Origin: Shewanella ulleungensis
Lineage (GTDB): Bacteria; Pseudomonadota; Gammaproteobacteria; Enterobacterales; Shewanellaceae
Assembly (NCBI RefSeq): GCF_014648315.1
Contig: NZ_BMQW01000006.1
Coordinates: forward strand, 62,001 to 126,000
Length of the DNA stretch: 64,000 bases
Direction: 5' to 3'
In this document: positions 1-9,404 of the stretch, piece after piece
Numbering within the stretch: position 1 is the first letter of the stretch
Layout of the letters: each line of letters begins with the position of its first letter
Notes under the pieces: generated by a model
Told to the model about the DNA's origin: nothing
The model's database searches: none
What the model saw: the letters and a program-made list of their open reading frames with translations, nothing else
Made by a program: the position numbers and the translations under genes

Positions 1-819
1 ACAGTATTTGACTTAAACCCGCTGGCAGTAGAGACACTAACCTCACAAGGTGCTCTGAGTGCTAAAACCGCTTGTGGCGCAGCAGCATCGGCAGACTTTG
101 TGATTACCATGTTACCTGCGGGCAAGCATGTTAGAGGCTTATATTTAGGTGATGCCAATAATAAAGGTCTGCTTGATGTAGTCTCTAAACAAACACTATT
201 AATTGATTGCTCGACCATCGATGCCGACAGTGCGCGTTTAGTGGGCGCTAAAGCTGCCGAGAAAGGCCTTGAATTTATGGATGCGCCAGTATCTGGCGGT
301 ACAGCAGGTGCAGCAGCAGGTACACTGACCTTTATATGCGGTGGCTCAGATGCAGCATATGCTCAAGCACAAACGGTGTTAACTGTGATGGGCGGCAATA
401 TTTTCCATGCGGGTGCAGTAGGCGCCGGGCAAGTTGCCAAAATTTGTAATAACATGCTTTTGTCTGTGTTAATGGTCGGTACTAGCGAATCAATCCAATT
501 AGGTTTGGATAATGGCTTAGATCCTAAAGTATTGTCTGATATCATGAAAGTCAGCAGCGGCGGTAACTGGACACTCGAAAAGTACAATCCATGTCCAGAT
601 GTGATGGAAAACGTGCCGTCGTCTAAAGGGTATCAAGGCGGCTTTATGGTCGACCTCATGGTAAAAGATTTAGGCTTGTCGCAACAAGCGGCATTAGCCT
701 CTAACTCGAGCACACCTATGGGTTCACTTGCACGCAGTTTGTATGTTAATCATGCGCGTCAAGGCAATGGTAGTCGCGATTTTTCGAGTATTTTTGAACA
801 GTTTTCAAAGAAAAAATAA
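1..819 (+). CDS. mmsB: 3-hydroxyisobutyrate dehydrogenase, 5' truncated by window edge
   Basis: NAD-dependent oxidation of 3-hydroxyisobutyrate to methylmalonate semialdehyde in valine breakdown. The reading frame is open from base 1, so the start codon and the N-terminal GxGxxG NAD-binding motif lie outside the window. Visible family signatures are the substrate-binding stretch DAPVSGGTAGAAAGTLTF and the catalytic-lysine region GAGQVAKICNNMLL, where K is the expected catalytic residue and NN follows as in the beta-hydroxyacid dehydrogenase family. The C-terminal KDLGLSQQAA segment is also typical. A GTG at 100 could look like a start but lies inside the Rossmann domain, so it is not used. 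The short-chain dehydrogenase that follows is probably cotranscribed, as in other branched-chain amino acid degradation clusters. Sure of the family; the exact substrate is inferred from family and context. Confidence 0.9.
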   Translation, partial: TVFDLNPLAVETLTSQGALSAKTACGAAASADFVITMLPAGKHVRGLYLGDANNKGLLDVVSKQTLLIDCSTIDADSARLVGAKAAEKGLEFMDAPVSGGTAGAAAGTLTFICGGSDAAYAQAQTVLTVMGGNIFHAGAVGAGQVAKICNNMLLSVLMVGTSESIQLGLDNGLDPKVLSDIMKVSSGGNWTLEKYNPCPDVMENVPSSKGYQGGFMVDLMVKDLGLSQQAALASNSSTPMGSLARSLYVNHARQGNGSRDFSSIFEQFSKKK

Positions 820-831
820 AGGATTCAGTTG

Positions 832-1590
832 ATGGAATTAAAAGATAAGGTTGTCGTCATTACTGGCGGAGCAGGTGGTTTAGGTCTGGCTATGGCCCAT
901 GATTTAGCTGCCCAGGGGGCTAAATTGGCGCTTATCGATGTTGACCAAACTAAGCTTGAGCAAGCTTGTGCTGATTTAGGCGCGACAACTGAAGTACAAG
1001 GTTATGCGCTAGACATTACCGACGAAGAAGATGTAGTGGCTGGCTTTAAGTATATTGTTGAAGACTTTGGTCAGGTGAATGTGCTGATTAATAATGCAGG
1101 CATTTTACGTGACGGCTTAATGGTTAAAGCCAAAGGTGGCGTCGTCACTGACCGTATGTCGTATCAGCAGTTTCAATCGGTTATCAACGTTAACTTAACC
1201 GGCAGCTTTTTATGTGGCCGTGAAGCGGCTGCGGCAATGATTGAAACCAAACAAGCTGGGGTTATCATTAACATTTCTAGCCTGGCTAAATCGGGCAATA
1301 TGGGACAATCAAATTATTCTGCTTCTAAAGCAGGTGTTGCCGCTATGTCTGTAGGCTGGGCCAAAGAGTTAGCGCGTTATAATATTCGAAGTGCTGCAGT
1401 GGCGCCGGGTGTTATAGCTACTGAAATGACAGCAGCCATGAAGCCTGAAGCTCTCGAGCGTTTAGAGAAAATGGTCCCAGTAGGGCGCTTAGGTCAACCT
1501 GAAGAAATCGCATCAACGGTTCGTTTTATCATTGAAAATGATTATGTAAACGGCCGCGTATTTGAAATTGACGGCGGCATTCGCTTATAA
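832..1590 (+). CDS. SDR-family oxidoreductase (FabG / 3-hydroxyacyl-CoA dehydrogenase-like)
   Basis: Short-chain dehydrogenase of about 252 residues, the usual length for classical SDRs. Motifs seen in order: the dinucleotide-binding TGGAGGLG near residue 12, NNAG near 88, and the catalytic Ser-Tyr-Lys set in ISS then YSASK. The C-terminal IDGGIRL is typical of FabG-like members. The ATG was chosen over a TTG three bases upstream because AAGGA lies at a good distance. It begins 12 bases after the mmsB stop, so the two are probably one operon for branched-chain acyl catabolism, where this enzyme would oxidise a 3-hydroxyacyl-CoA. Substrate not determinable from sequence. A strong terminator lies about 120 bases downstream. 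Confidence 0.85.
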   Translation: MELKDKVVVITGGAGGLGLAMAHDLAAQGAKLALIDVDQTKLEQACADLGATTEVQGYALDITDEEDVVAGFKYIVEDFGQVNVLINNAGILRDGLMVKAKGGVVTDRMSYQQFQSVINVNLTGSFLCGREAAAAMIETKQAGVIINISSLAKSGNMGQSNYSASKAGVAAMSVGWAKELARYNIRSAAVAPGVIATEMTAAMKPEALERLEKMVPVGRLGQPEEIASTVRFIIENDYVNGRVFEIDGGIRL

Positions 1591-1707
1591 GCGATAGAGT
1601 GATCCTTTTGCTCATTATCTGTTCGCTCATCGCAATGTAACGCGTTGAGCACTTTCATATAATGAATGTGATTGGTATTCCCTGCATTCAGTTTGTTATG
1701 ATGTTGT

Positions 1708-1739
1708 CACGCCGAGCTTATGCTCGGCGTGGCTTTTTT
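1708..1739 (+). terminator. Rho-independent terminator after the SDR gene
   Basis: A perfect 10-bp GC-rich stem (CACGCCGAGC / GCTCGGCGTG) with a TTAT loop is followed by GC and six T. It ends the mmsB-SDR transcript and lies just before the Shine-Dalgarno sequence of the next small gene, so that gene either has its own promoter overlapping the hairpin or depends on readthrough. Confidence 0.88.
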
Positions 1740-1758
1740 ACTTTTAAGGATTAATCAC

Positions 1759-1998
1759 GTGGCAAAATTAGAACAAATATTAAAAAAGATCATGCTTATC
1801 GTGGGTATTCTTGGTGTTGTGATTATTTATGGCGGCTTTTTATATCTGCTGTTTTCGGGACGTTCCACAGCCGCGTTACCGTGGTTCTTACTTATTTCTC
1901 CATGGATTTGTGTGTATTTTGGCTTGAGCCACCTTCAGCAAGTTGCAGTTATTAGCTGGTTTGCCAATAAGTTCAGTTTTAGAAAGTCATCTAAATAA
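1759..1998 (+). CDS. small membrane protein of unknown function
   Basis: A 79-residue protein beginning VAKLEQILKK with two hydrophobic segments, roughly residues 11-33 and 43-62, separated by a short polar turn and ending in a basic tail (KFSFRKSSK). This predicts a two-pass inner-membrane protein. The GTG start was chosen because AAGGA at 1746-1750 is well spaced; an upstream in-frame TTG lies within the preceding terminator. It is followed 21 bases later by a DMT transporter. Family not recognised, and no function is inferred beyond membrane location. Confidence 0.6.
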   Translation: MAKLEQILKKIMLIVGILGVVIIYGGFLYLLFSGRSTAALPWFLLISPWICVYFGLSHLQQVAVISWFANKFSFRKSSK

Positions 1999-2019
1999 CT
2001 CATTCAGCAAGGTTAACTT

Positions 2020-3033
2020 ATGGCTTCTACCACGCCGCTATCTCGCACCGCACTGACATTTTATACATTAGTAGCCTTAATTGCGTTTGCCGCTAACTCT
2101 GTATTTTGCCGCCTGGCGTTGTCAAATGAACAAGCAGTGTCACTCATAGACCCAAGCAGTTTTACTGCAATCAGATTAGCATCAGGTGCGTTGATGTTGG
2201 CTTTATTGATGTTACTGACTTCAGTAAAAGGCCGATCTAAACAAGACTTAGCAACACAAGACATAGCAACGCAAAACCTAGTAACAAACGATAAGTTGTC
2301 AACAAAAAAGCACGGCAGTTATTTAGCTGCGGGATTGTTGTTTGTGTATGCCATTGGTTTTTCGTACGCTTATGTGTTGCTAGATACAGCAACCGGTGCA
2401 TTAGTATTATTTGCAGCTGTACAAATTAGTATGATGATGATCAGTTATTTACAAGGTCAAAGACTGAATTTGCTTGAGATAATTGGCGCGCTAGTGGCGT
2501 TTGCCGGTTTTGGCTATTTAGTTTGGCCTAGCCTCAGCCTTGGCAGTGAGACATTATCAATAACAGGCTTAGTCCTTATGGCCATTAGTGGTTGCGCGTG
2601 GGGTGGCTATACCCTGTTGGGCAAAGGCACCGCAAACCCATTGTTTGCCACAGGTTACAATTTTATTCGCACTTTACCGTTAGTGGTGTTGATGCTTGCT
2701 ATCGTATGGTTGTTATCAGGTTTAGTGTCAGTAACACAAATACAATCAGATCCGGCTGGGCTGGTATTTCAATTAAGTACTCAAGGGGTTGTACTAGCGA
2801 TACTCTCGGGCGCGTTGGCCTCGGGCGTAGGTTATGCGCTATGGTATCAAGCGCTTAGAGGATTAAGTGCCAATCATGCCGCAGTATTACAACTGTCTGT
2901 GCCTGTTATTGCCGCAGTCGGTGGGGTCATCTTTGTGGGCGAAAAAATTAGTCTACACCTGATTATCTGCGCCAGTATTATTTTGTTTGGTATTGCCCTG
3001 GTCATTTTAGCCAAAACAAAATCTAAACTTTAA
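2020..3033 (+). CDS. DMT-superfamily transporter (EamA domain)
   Basis: A 337-residue polytopic protein with about ten hydrophobic segments arranged as two EamA-type halves, the standard layout of drug/metabolite transporters. The two halves are joined around residues 160-185. An unusual hydrophilic insert near residues 68-92 (rich in Q, D, N, K, T, with DLATQDIATQNLVTN repeats) extends the loop between the second and third helices. The C-terminal half ends in the typical VIAAVGGVIFVGEKIS segment, where the conserved GE precedes the last helix. Substrate unknown; members export amino acids, metabolites or drugs. Confidence 0.85.
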   Translation: MASTTPLSRTALTFYTLVALIAFAANSVFCRLALSNEQAVSLIDPSSFTAIRLASGALMLALLMLLTSVKGRSKQDLATQDIATQNLVTNDKLSTKKHGSYLAAGLLFVYAIGFSYAYVLLDTATGALVLFAAVQISMMMISYLQGQRLNLLEIIGALVAFAGFGYLVWPSLSLGSETLSITGLVLMAISGCAWGGYTLLGKGTANPLFATGYNFIRTLPLVVLMLAIVWLLSGLVSVTQIQSDPAGLVFQLSTQGVVLAILSGALASGVGYALWYQALRGLSANHAAVLQLSVPVIAAVGGVIFVGEKISLHLIICASIILFGIALVILAKTKSKL

Positions 3034-3059
3034 CTAGAATTAACGATAAAAGAGGTTTC

Positions 3060-3980
3060 ATGACAGATTCGACTGTATATCCAATTGGCACACCGGGACA
3101 AAAATGGACCGATGCTGATAAAGCGCAATGGTTAGCACAAGTTACCATCAAACGTTCATATCAAGATGAAGTGGTCAGTAAATTAATCCCACTTGCAAGC
3201 GAGTTTGAGCAAGTGCAATACGGCGCGTTATCTTATGACGCTGACAAGTATCCGTTATTTGGTTTTAAATCGCCTAACTGGGACAGTAACAAAAAGACCA
3301 TTTTAGTGACGGGTGGCGTACACGGTTACGAAACCAGTGGTGTACATGGCGCAATCCAATTTTTAGCCACTAAAGCGAAACTATACAGTCAGTATTTTAA
3401 TATTGCTGTTGCGCCCTGTGTGAGTCCATGGGGTTATGAAACGATTAACCGTTGGAACCCAAGAGCGATAGACCCTAATCGCTCTTTTTACGCCAATAGC
3501 CCTGCCGAAGAGTCGGCGGCATTAATGGCGTTTGTTGCCACATTAGGTGAGGTGTATGCTCATATTGATTTACATGAAACGACAGACACTGATGAGTTAG
3601 AGTTCAGGCCGTTATTGTCCGCTCGTGATGGCGTGGAATACGAAAAGGGTATTATTCCTGACGGTTTTTATTTGGTTGGCGACAGTGATAATCCAACGCC
3701 TGAGTTTCAAAAAGCCATTATCGATCGTGTGGCAAAAGTGACTCATATTGCACCAGATGACAATGGCCAACTTATTGAAGTACCGATTGAGCAGTTTGGG
3801 GTGATTAATTATCCGGTTAAAAAGCTTAGCTTGTGTGCTGGCATCACTGTAAATCATTTCAATACCACCACTGAAGTGTACCCAGACAGCCCACATGTAA
3901 CGACTCAACAATGTAACGATGCGCAAGTTGCAGCAATTACTGGCGGCCTAGATTACATTGTAGACTATTTGCAGGGGTAA
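3060..3980 (+). CDS. M14-family zinc metallopeptidase
   Basis: A 306-residue M14 (carboxypeptidase A/succinylglutamate desuccinylase-like) protein. The zinc-binding H-x-x-E is visible in GGVHGYETSG, and the third ligand His probably lies in HIDLHETTD. The conserved substrate-binding segment reads RWNPRAIDPNRSF (NPR followed by DPNR). No signal peptide, so probably cytoplasmic. It starts 26 bases after the DMT transporter, with AGAGG before the ATG, suggesting a shared transcript. Members of this subgroup are poorly characterised; it could be a peptidase or an amidohydrolase acting on acylated amino acids. Confidence 0.82.
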   Translation: MTDSTVYPIGTPGQKWTDADKAQWLAQVTIKRSYQDEVVSKLIPLASEFEQVQYGALSYDADKYPLFGFKSPNWDSNKKTILVTGGVHGYETSGVHGAIQFLATKAKLYSQYFNIAVAPCVSPWGYETINRWNPRAIDPNRSFYANSPAEESAALMAFVATLGEVYAHIDLHETTDTDELEFRPLLSARDGVEYEKGIIPDGFYLVGDSDNPTPEFQKAIIDRVAKVTHIAPDDNGQLIEVPIEQFGVINYPVKKLSLCAGITVNHFNTTTEVYPDSPHVTTQQCNDAQVAAITGGLDYIVDYLQG

Positions 3981-4320
3981 ACCTTAGATTCGATATAGGC
4001 TGCCTAGCGGCTTAGTCTTTTTGCTGGTCTTAATCGCAAAGTGAAATCGTCTTTGCACTGTACTCATCATTACAGTGCGGAGACTGTTTTTGTGAATGAC
4101 TGTTTAGGTTGATAAATAGACCAATAATCCTTACAATGTCGCGCTTTATATCTACCCCTTCGGCGATGCCGTATATCAGTTTAAATCTCATTATTATTAG
4201 GCTTGGCATTTGATAAAGCATTTGTTTAAGAACTGACTTGAGTCACACAGATGTCAACTCGAGCCATTAAGCTATAATATGATACTGGTTTAAACACACA
4301 ACACGATTTGGAATTTCATT
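3981..4320 (+). other. intergenic region upstream of ybiT
   Basis: A 340-base gap without a credible gene. No convincing terminator is seen for the M14 gene. The region should hold the ybiT promoter: GCTATAATATG at about 4270-4280 looks like a good -10 element, but I did not find an equally good -35. Confidence 0.4.
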
Positions 4321-5913
4321 TTGATTACAACAGCTAACATCACAATGCAGTTTGGCGCTAAGCCACTGTTTGAAAATATCTCAGTCAAATTTGGTGGCGG
4401 TAATCGCTACGGTTTAATTGGCGCGAATGGTTGTGGTAAATCCACCTTTATGAAAATCCTTGCCGGTGATTTAGAGCCTTCGAGCGGTAACGTGTCTTTA
4501 GACGTTAACGAGCGCATGGGTAAATTAAACCAGGACCAGTTTGCATACGAAGCCTTTTCTGTCGTAGACACTGTGATCATGGGACACCGCGAATTATGGA
4601 AAGTAAAGCAAGAGCGTGATCGTATCTACTCACTGCCTGAAATGACCGAAGAAGACGGCATTAAAGTGGCAGATCTTGAGATGGAATTTGCTGAAATGGA
4701 CGGTTACACCGCTGAATCTCGCGCGGGTGACTTACTATTAGGTGTAGGTATTGGTACCGAGCAGCACTTTGGTTTAATGAGTGAAATCGCACCAGGTTTT
4801 AAACTACGTGTATTGTTGGCTCAAGCGCTGTTTTCTGACCCAGATTTATTGTTACTTGACGAACCAACCAACAACTTGGACATCGATACTATTCGTTGGT
4901 TGCAAGATATGTTGAACCAACGTAACAGCACCATGATCATCATTTCGCATGACCGTTATTTCTTAAACTCAGTGTGTACGCACATGGCTGACTTAGATTA
5001 TGGTGAACTGCGCGTATTCCCAGGTAACTACGACGAATACATGATGGCAGCACAACAATCACGTGAACGTTTAATGAGCGACAATGCCAAGAAGAAAGCA
5101 CAAATCGCTGAGTTGCAAACCTTCGTAGCGCGTTTCTCGGCTAACGCATCTAAAGCAAAACAAGCCACATCACGTGCAAAACAGATTGATAAAATTAAGC
5201 TTGATGATATCAAAGCATCTAGCCGTGTTAACCCGTTTATCCGTTTTGAACAAGAAAAGAAATTGTTCCGCAACGCATTGGTAGTTGAAAATCTAGCCAA
5301 GGGTTACGACACACCTTTATTCAGCAAATTTGACCTTATGGTTGAAGTGGGCGAGCGCATTGCGATTTTAGGACAAAACGGTGTGGGTAAAACCACCTTG
5401 CTACGTACTTTAGTACATGACATTCCACAGGATGAAGGCACCATTCATTGGTCTGAAAATAATAACATTGGTTATTATGCTCAGGATCATGAATCAGATT
5501 TTGCTAACGACATGACCTTGTTCGAGTGGATGAGCCAATGGCGTAAAGAAAACGATGACGATCAATCAGTTCGTGGTATTTTAGGCCGTATGCTGTTTGG
5601 TGCAGACGACATTAAAAAGTCGGTTAAAGTGTTGTCGGGTGGTGAAAAGGGCCGTATGTACTTCGGTAAACTTATCATGCAAAAGCCAAACATTTTATTA
5701 CTCGATGAACCAACCAACCACATGGATATGGAGTCGATTGAGTCATTAAACAACGCCCTAGAGAAATACGAAGGGACGTTAATGTTCGTATCGCATGACC
5801 GTGCATTTGTATCGTCATTGGCAACTCGTATCCTTGAAGTTAGGCCACAAGGCATTAATGACTTTAAAGGCACTTACGATGAGTTCCTCGCAAGTAAAGG
5901 CATTGAAGGTTAA
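4321..5913 (+). CDS. ybiT: ABC-F family ATPase YbiT
   Basis: A 530-residue soluble ABC-F protein with two ATP-binding domains and no membrane segment; such proteins act on ribosomes. Walker A motifs are GANGCGKST (near residue 40) and GQNGVGKTT (near 354). The second domain has the LSGGEKGRM signature, and both domains have Walker [10 protein letters not shown] or ILLLDEPTN followed by SHDR. The linker between the domains is basic and helical ([12 protein letters not shown] and following). Length and sequence fit E. coli YbiT closely, including the N-terminal [20 protein letters not shown]. The start is TTG, supported by GGAA seven bases upstream and by agreement with the YbiT N-terminus. Confidence 0.95.
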   Translation: MITTANITMQFGAKPLFENISVKFGGGNRYGLIGANGCGKSTFMKILAGDLEPSSGNVSLDVNERMGKLNQDQFAYEAFSVVDTVIMGHRELWKVKQERDRIYSLPEMTEEDGIKVADLEMEFAEMDGYTAESRAGDLLLGVGIGTEQHFGLMSEIAPGFKLRVLLAQALFSDPDLLLLDEPTNNLDIDTIRWLQDMLNQRNSTMIIISHDRYFLNSVCTHMADLDYGELRVFPGNYDEYMMAAQQSRERLMSDNAKKKAQIAELQTFVARFSANASKAKQATSRAKQIDKIKLDDIKASSRVNPFIRFEQEKKLFRNALVVENLAKGYDTPLFSKFDLMVEVGERIAILGQNGVGKTTLLRTLVHDIPQDEGTIHWSENNNIGYYAQDHESDFANDMTLFEWMSQWRKENDDDQSVRGILGRMLFGADDIKKSVKVLSGGEKGRMYFGKLIMQKPNILLLDEPTNHMDMESIESLNNALEKYEGTLMFVSHDRAFVSSLATRILEVRPQGINDFKGTYDEFLASKGIEG

Positions 5914-5955
5914 GTTGATTGGGCTTCGCCCCAGTTAATCATTAACTCACTAAAA

Positions 5956-5983
5956 GCCCTGAATATATGTTCAGGGCTTTTTT
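5956..5983 (+). terminator. Rho-independent terminator of ybiT
   Basis: Eight-bp stem GCCCTGAA / TTCAGGGC with loop TATATG, followed by six T. The A run before the stem and the T run after it would extend pairing, so it may work on both strands. Confidence 0.88.
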
Positions 5984-6043
5984 GTTTTTATATTATTGAT
6001 TTAGCAATATACTCAAATGAAATGATTACAGGCAGACAAATAT

Positions 6044-6409
6044 ATGAGCATTACCCTCGAACAAGCATCTAGTACCTTGAATGAACTCAAATGTCGTACT
6101 AATTTTAATATTAAGAATGTCACCGAATACATGCTACCTGAGCTTAAAGAGCCAGTTTATGTACATGTTGAAGGTAAAATCCCGTTACTCATAATCCGTC
6201 CGGCATTTGAAGTTTTTTCAACAGAGCTTGCCACCATTGACGGCGTGCACGCTAAATACGATTATTATCACAATGCGCAAATGACACGCTTTCCGACAAG
6301 GCAATACAAAGGCTTAAATGAAACCCATTACGGATTAGCCTTTAGATTCGATAATGTTGAAGCCATCAAACTGTTTATTAATCGGTTAATTGAAATCGTA
6401 AAAGGATAA
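6044..6409 (+). CDS. conserved-looking hypothetical protein, 121 aa
   Basis: A soluble mixed alpha/beta protein of 121 residues with no signal peptide, membrane segment or Cys cluster. The C-terminal half has aromatic and basic residues (KYDYYHNAQMTRFPTRQYKG) and ends in an amphipathic helix (VEAIKLFINRLIEIVKG). The gene lies between the ybiT terminator and an alpha/beta hydrolase whose start is only 18 bases downstream, so the two are probably cotranscribed. I do not recognise the family. Confidence 0.7.
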   Translation: MSITLEQASSTLNELKCRTNFNIKNVTEYMLPELKEPVYVHVEGKIPLLIIRPAFEVFSTELATIDGVHAKYDYYHNAQMTRFPTRQYKGLNETHYGLAFRFDNVEAIKLFINRLIEIVKG

Positions 6410-6427
6410 GTAGGAGAACACCACGCC

Positions 6428-7258
6428 ATGACAGAACAATTTAATATCAATCAGTTTAATTGTTCCATTAGCGGTAAAGGCCAAAGCTTAGTGTGGGCCC
6501 ACGGTTTATGCGGCTGTATGCAAAGTGAAGATGCAATTGGCGTGTATGCATGGCATCGATTTCCTAAAAAGCTCCAACTTATTCGTTACGACGCCATCGG
6601 CCATGGTTTATCAACCCAAGGCGAGTCAGTTGATGACTATCGTTGGCCAAACCTAGCCAAAGATATGTTACGGGTCGCTGAGTATTATCGTGCGGCTACA
6701 CCGCTTATTTTAGGTGGACAATCTATGGGTTGTGCGACCAGTTTGTATGCGGCATTAATGTATCCTGAAAGAGTAAAAGGCTTGATTTTAATGACACCAC
6801 CCATAGGTTGGCAGGCTAGGGCCAACCAAGTCGATTATTATCATAAAATAGCCAAAGCAGCACGGATATTGGGTGGTAAAGGCCTTGCAAAAATGAATGC
6901 CAAGCATTTAGACAAAATGCTCCCAAGTTGGTTAATCGATGCTCACAAACACAGCGTGTTAGGCATGCTGGACGGTTTAAAGTCGATGAAACGTCAAACA
7001 TTACACCAGCTATTTACCGCTGCTGCAGATAATGATTTACCGACTATAGAACAACTTACCAGTATTGATGTTCCGACACTCATTCTGGCTTGGGAAGGCG
7101 ATGATGCTCATCCAGTCGAAAGTGCAATCACATTACAAAAAACACTGCCTCACGCCACATTACATATTGCTAGTTCAATGGACGATGTTAATGATTGGCC
7201 AGCATTAATCAGCGAGTTTTGCCTTGCATTAAATCAATCGCACACCAATACCCCATAG
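6428..7258 (+). CDS. alpha/beta-hydrolase fold protein, catalytic His apparently absent
   Basis: A 276-residue alpha/beta hydrolase. The oxyanion-hole region WAHGLCGCM and the nucleophile elbow GGQSMGCATS (Ser nucleophile) are clear, and WEGDDAHPV supplies the expected acidic residue. The GH motif that normally carries the catalytic His near the C-terminus is not visible: the equivalent position reads ASSMDDVNDWP. The nearest His is in LHIASS, a few residues earlier on the preceding strand. It may be a non-hydrolytic relative, or a neighbouring residue may substitute. It follows a 121-residue hypothetical gene, with GTAGGAG before the start. Substrate unknown. Confidence 0.78.
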   Translation: MTEQFNINQFNCSISGKGQSLVWAHGLCGCMQSEDAIGVYAWHRFPKKLQLIRYDAIGHGLSTQGESVDDYRWPNLAKDMLRVAEYYRAATPLILGGQSMGCATSLYAALMYPERVKGLILMTPPIGWQARANQVDYYHKIAKAARILGGKGLAKMNAKHLDKMLPSWLIDAHKHSVLGMLDGLKSMKRQTLHQLFTAAADNDLPTIEQLTSIDVPTLILAWEGDDAHPVESAITLQKTLPHATLHIASSMDDVNDWPALISEFCLALNQSHTNTP

Positions 7259-7403
7259 TAGGTAGGTCATTAACAATTAGAACGGCATAAACTAATTTAG
7301 CTGTGAGCTAAGTCTGAGTTTTGCTTACTGAGTAATACAGCAGTTTAAATGTCGTCTAAAGTATCACCCAATGATATGTTTTATTAATCGCAAAGGAATG
7401 TTT

Positions 7404-9404
7404 ATGAATTGGCAGTGGATAAGTAACCTTAAAATATCACGTAAGCTTGCTTTGTTAGTATTGCCACCGCTACTCACCAGCATTTTGTTTGGCGGCATGT
7501 ATGTCAGCAATGAGTATCGCACTCAGCAGCAACTCCAGTTAGTGATAGAGTTGTCTAATGTTGCCATTATCAACAGCGCGCTTGTGCATGAGCTGCAAAA
7601 AGAACGTGGCATGAGTGCAGGTTATATTGGGTCAAAAGGGCAATCATTTAAAGACGATTTACCCGTGCAACGTGGTCAAACCGACAATCAAATTAGCCGC
7701 TTTAAACAATTTGCTCAGCAAGACGATTTTCCTATTCAATTGCAATCTACTTATGATCAAGTCACCTCTTCATTACTTCAACTAAAAACAATGCGTGATA
7801 AGGTGAGTAATCTTGCTGTTACCGTGCCTGAGCAAGTTAGCTATTACACCCAAATGAATACTTTATTGTTGTCGATGGTAGATGAAGCGGCAAACCAAAG
7901 TCTAGACAGCGAGCTGTCAATGAGGCTTAAAGCTTTTGCAGCTTACTTGCAGCTAAAAGAGCGTGCAGGCATTGAACGAGCAGTATTGAGTACCACTTTT
8001 GGCCACAGCGAGTTTGCTCCAGGTTTGTTCCGCAAGTTTGTAACCTTAGTTGCAGAGCAACAAACATATGCAGAACGTTTTATTGCTGCGGCTCACACAA
8101 ACAATATTAATTTATTTAAACAAGCACAACAAAGCTCAGCCATGACAGATGTTCAAGCTTTACGTGAAGTGGCATTTGCTCAAGATGCTACGGCAATGTT
8201 GGCGCAAAGTCCTGAGGAGTGGTTTAAAACATCAACAACACGCATTGCAATTCTTACAGAGCTTGAAAAACAATTTGGTAATGATTTAATTCAACTCAGC
8301 CAGGATAAGTTAGCTAAAGCATCGCAACATATGTACTCCACCGCGTTGTTATTACTGTTAGCTTTAGTGTTTGTTATTATTATGAGCCTGAGCGTGTCGG
8401 CATACTTACATCGCAGCTTAAATGTATTGCACAAACAAATGCTCCATGCCGGAACACAATATGATTTAACCACTCGTTTACCTCATCAATCTGAAGACGA
8501 ATTTGGCCAAATTTCAATCGCGTTTAATCAAATGATGGCCGAGTTTGAAGACATCATTACCCAGGTGCGTGTCAATGCGGTTAATTTGGTTAATGCTGTT
8601 GAAAAAATGAATGGTTATACACGTTCAATGCAAATCGATGTGCTACAAGGTTCATCAGAAGCAGAGCAGGTCGCTTCTGCCATGACACAAATGAGTGCAA
8701 CAGTGCATGAAATTGCTGCCAATGCTGTTCAAGCATCAGATGCGTCAGCAAAAGCGAACTTAGAAGCCAAAAGTGGTGAAAGTGACGTTAGTAAAACCGG
8801 TGATGCTATTCAATTGCTAGCCAATGAAATAGCAGATGCTGCACAAGCGATTGGTCGTTTAGATGTTGATGTTCAAAGTATTGTGACCATTCTTGATGTG
8901 ATTAGCTCCATTGCTGAACAAACCAATTTATTAGCACTTAATGCGGCAATTGAAGCTGCTAGAGCTGGCGATCAAGGTCGAGGCTTTGCCGTTGTTGCTG
9001 ATGAGGTTCGCACGCTTGCGCAGCGCTCACAAAGCTCTACTGAAGATATTAAAAGCATGACCGAACGATTAAAGTCTGGCGCTACAACAGCAGTTAAAGC
9101 CATGAAACGAGGTCAAGAACAAGCACAGCTCAGTGTTGAAGAGTCTAAGCATGCTGGCAGCGAACTGAAGCTCATTGCTGAACATGTAGGCGTCATTGAC
9201 AGTATGAATGAACAAATTGCCGCTTCGACACATGAGCAGTCAGCCGTGGCTGAGGAAGTGAATCGCAATGCGATGAAAATTACTGAAATTTACCACCATA
9301 CTCAAGAAATATCGCAACAACTTGCAGAGCTAAACGACAGCTTACTCAATGATGCTAACAATATGTCACAGCAAGTGAGCAAGTTTACCTTATCAACAAG
9401 CTGA
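7404..9404 (+). CDS. methyl-accepting chemotaxis protein with NIT sensor domain
   Basis: A 666-residue chemoreceptor. An N-terminal membrane helix (about residues 15-33) is followed by a periplasmic helical sensor with [20 protein letters not shown], the hallmark of the nitrate/nitrite-sensing NIT domain. A second membrane helix (about 310-335) leads to a HAMP domain and a C-terminal signalling domain. The hairpin tip reads [20 protein letters not shown], the universally conserved MCP tip, followed by [21 protein letters not shown] 7404 was chosen over upstream in-frame codons because AAAGGA lies seven bases before it. Likely steers swimming in response to nitrate/nitrite or a related ligand; the ligand is inferred from the domain. 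Confidence 0.92.
   Translation: MNWQWISNLKISRKLALLVLPPLLTSILFGGMYVSNEYRTQQQLQLVIELSNVAIINSALVHELQKERGMSAGYIGSKGQSFKDDLPVQRGQTDNQISRFKQFAQQDDFPIQLQSTYDQVTSSLLQLKTMRDKVSNLAVTVPEQVSYYTQMNTLLLSMVDEAANQSLDSELSMRLKAFAAYLQLKERAGIERAVLSTTFGHSEFAPGLFRKFVTLVAEQQTYAERFIAAAHTNNINLFKQAQQSSAMTDVQALREVAFAQDATAMLAQSPEEWFKTSTTRIAILTELEKQFGNDLIQLSQDKLAKASQHMYSTALLLLLALVFVIIMSLSVSAYLHRSLNVLHKQMLHAGTQYDLTTRLPHQSEDEFGQISIAFNQMMAEFEDIITQVRVNAVNLVNAVEKMNGYTRSMQIDVLQGSSEAEQVASAMTQMSATVHEIAANAVQASDASAKANLEAKSGESDVSKTGDAIQLLANEIADAAQAIGRLDVDVQSIVTILDVISSIAEQTNLLALNAAIEAARAGDQGRGFAVVADEVRTLAQRSQSSTEDIKSMTERLKSGATTAVKAMKRGQEQAQLSVEESKHAGSELKLIAEHVGVIDSMNEQIAASTHEQSAVAEEVNRNAMKITEIYHHTQEISQQLAELNDSLLNDANNMSQQVSKFTLSTS

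Noticed and set aside
4030..4221. Minus-strand frame of 63 codons before ybiT
   Set aside because: No ribosome-binding site, unusual composition, and it overlaps the expected ybiT promoter region.
6428..7258. Assignment of the alpha/beta hydrolase as BioH or a proline iminopeptidase
   Set aside because: Only generic fold motifs are present and the catalytic His is not found, so no specific enzyme name is justified.
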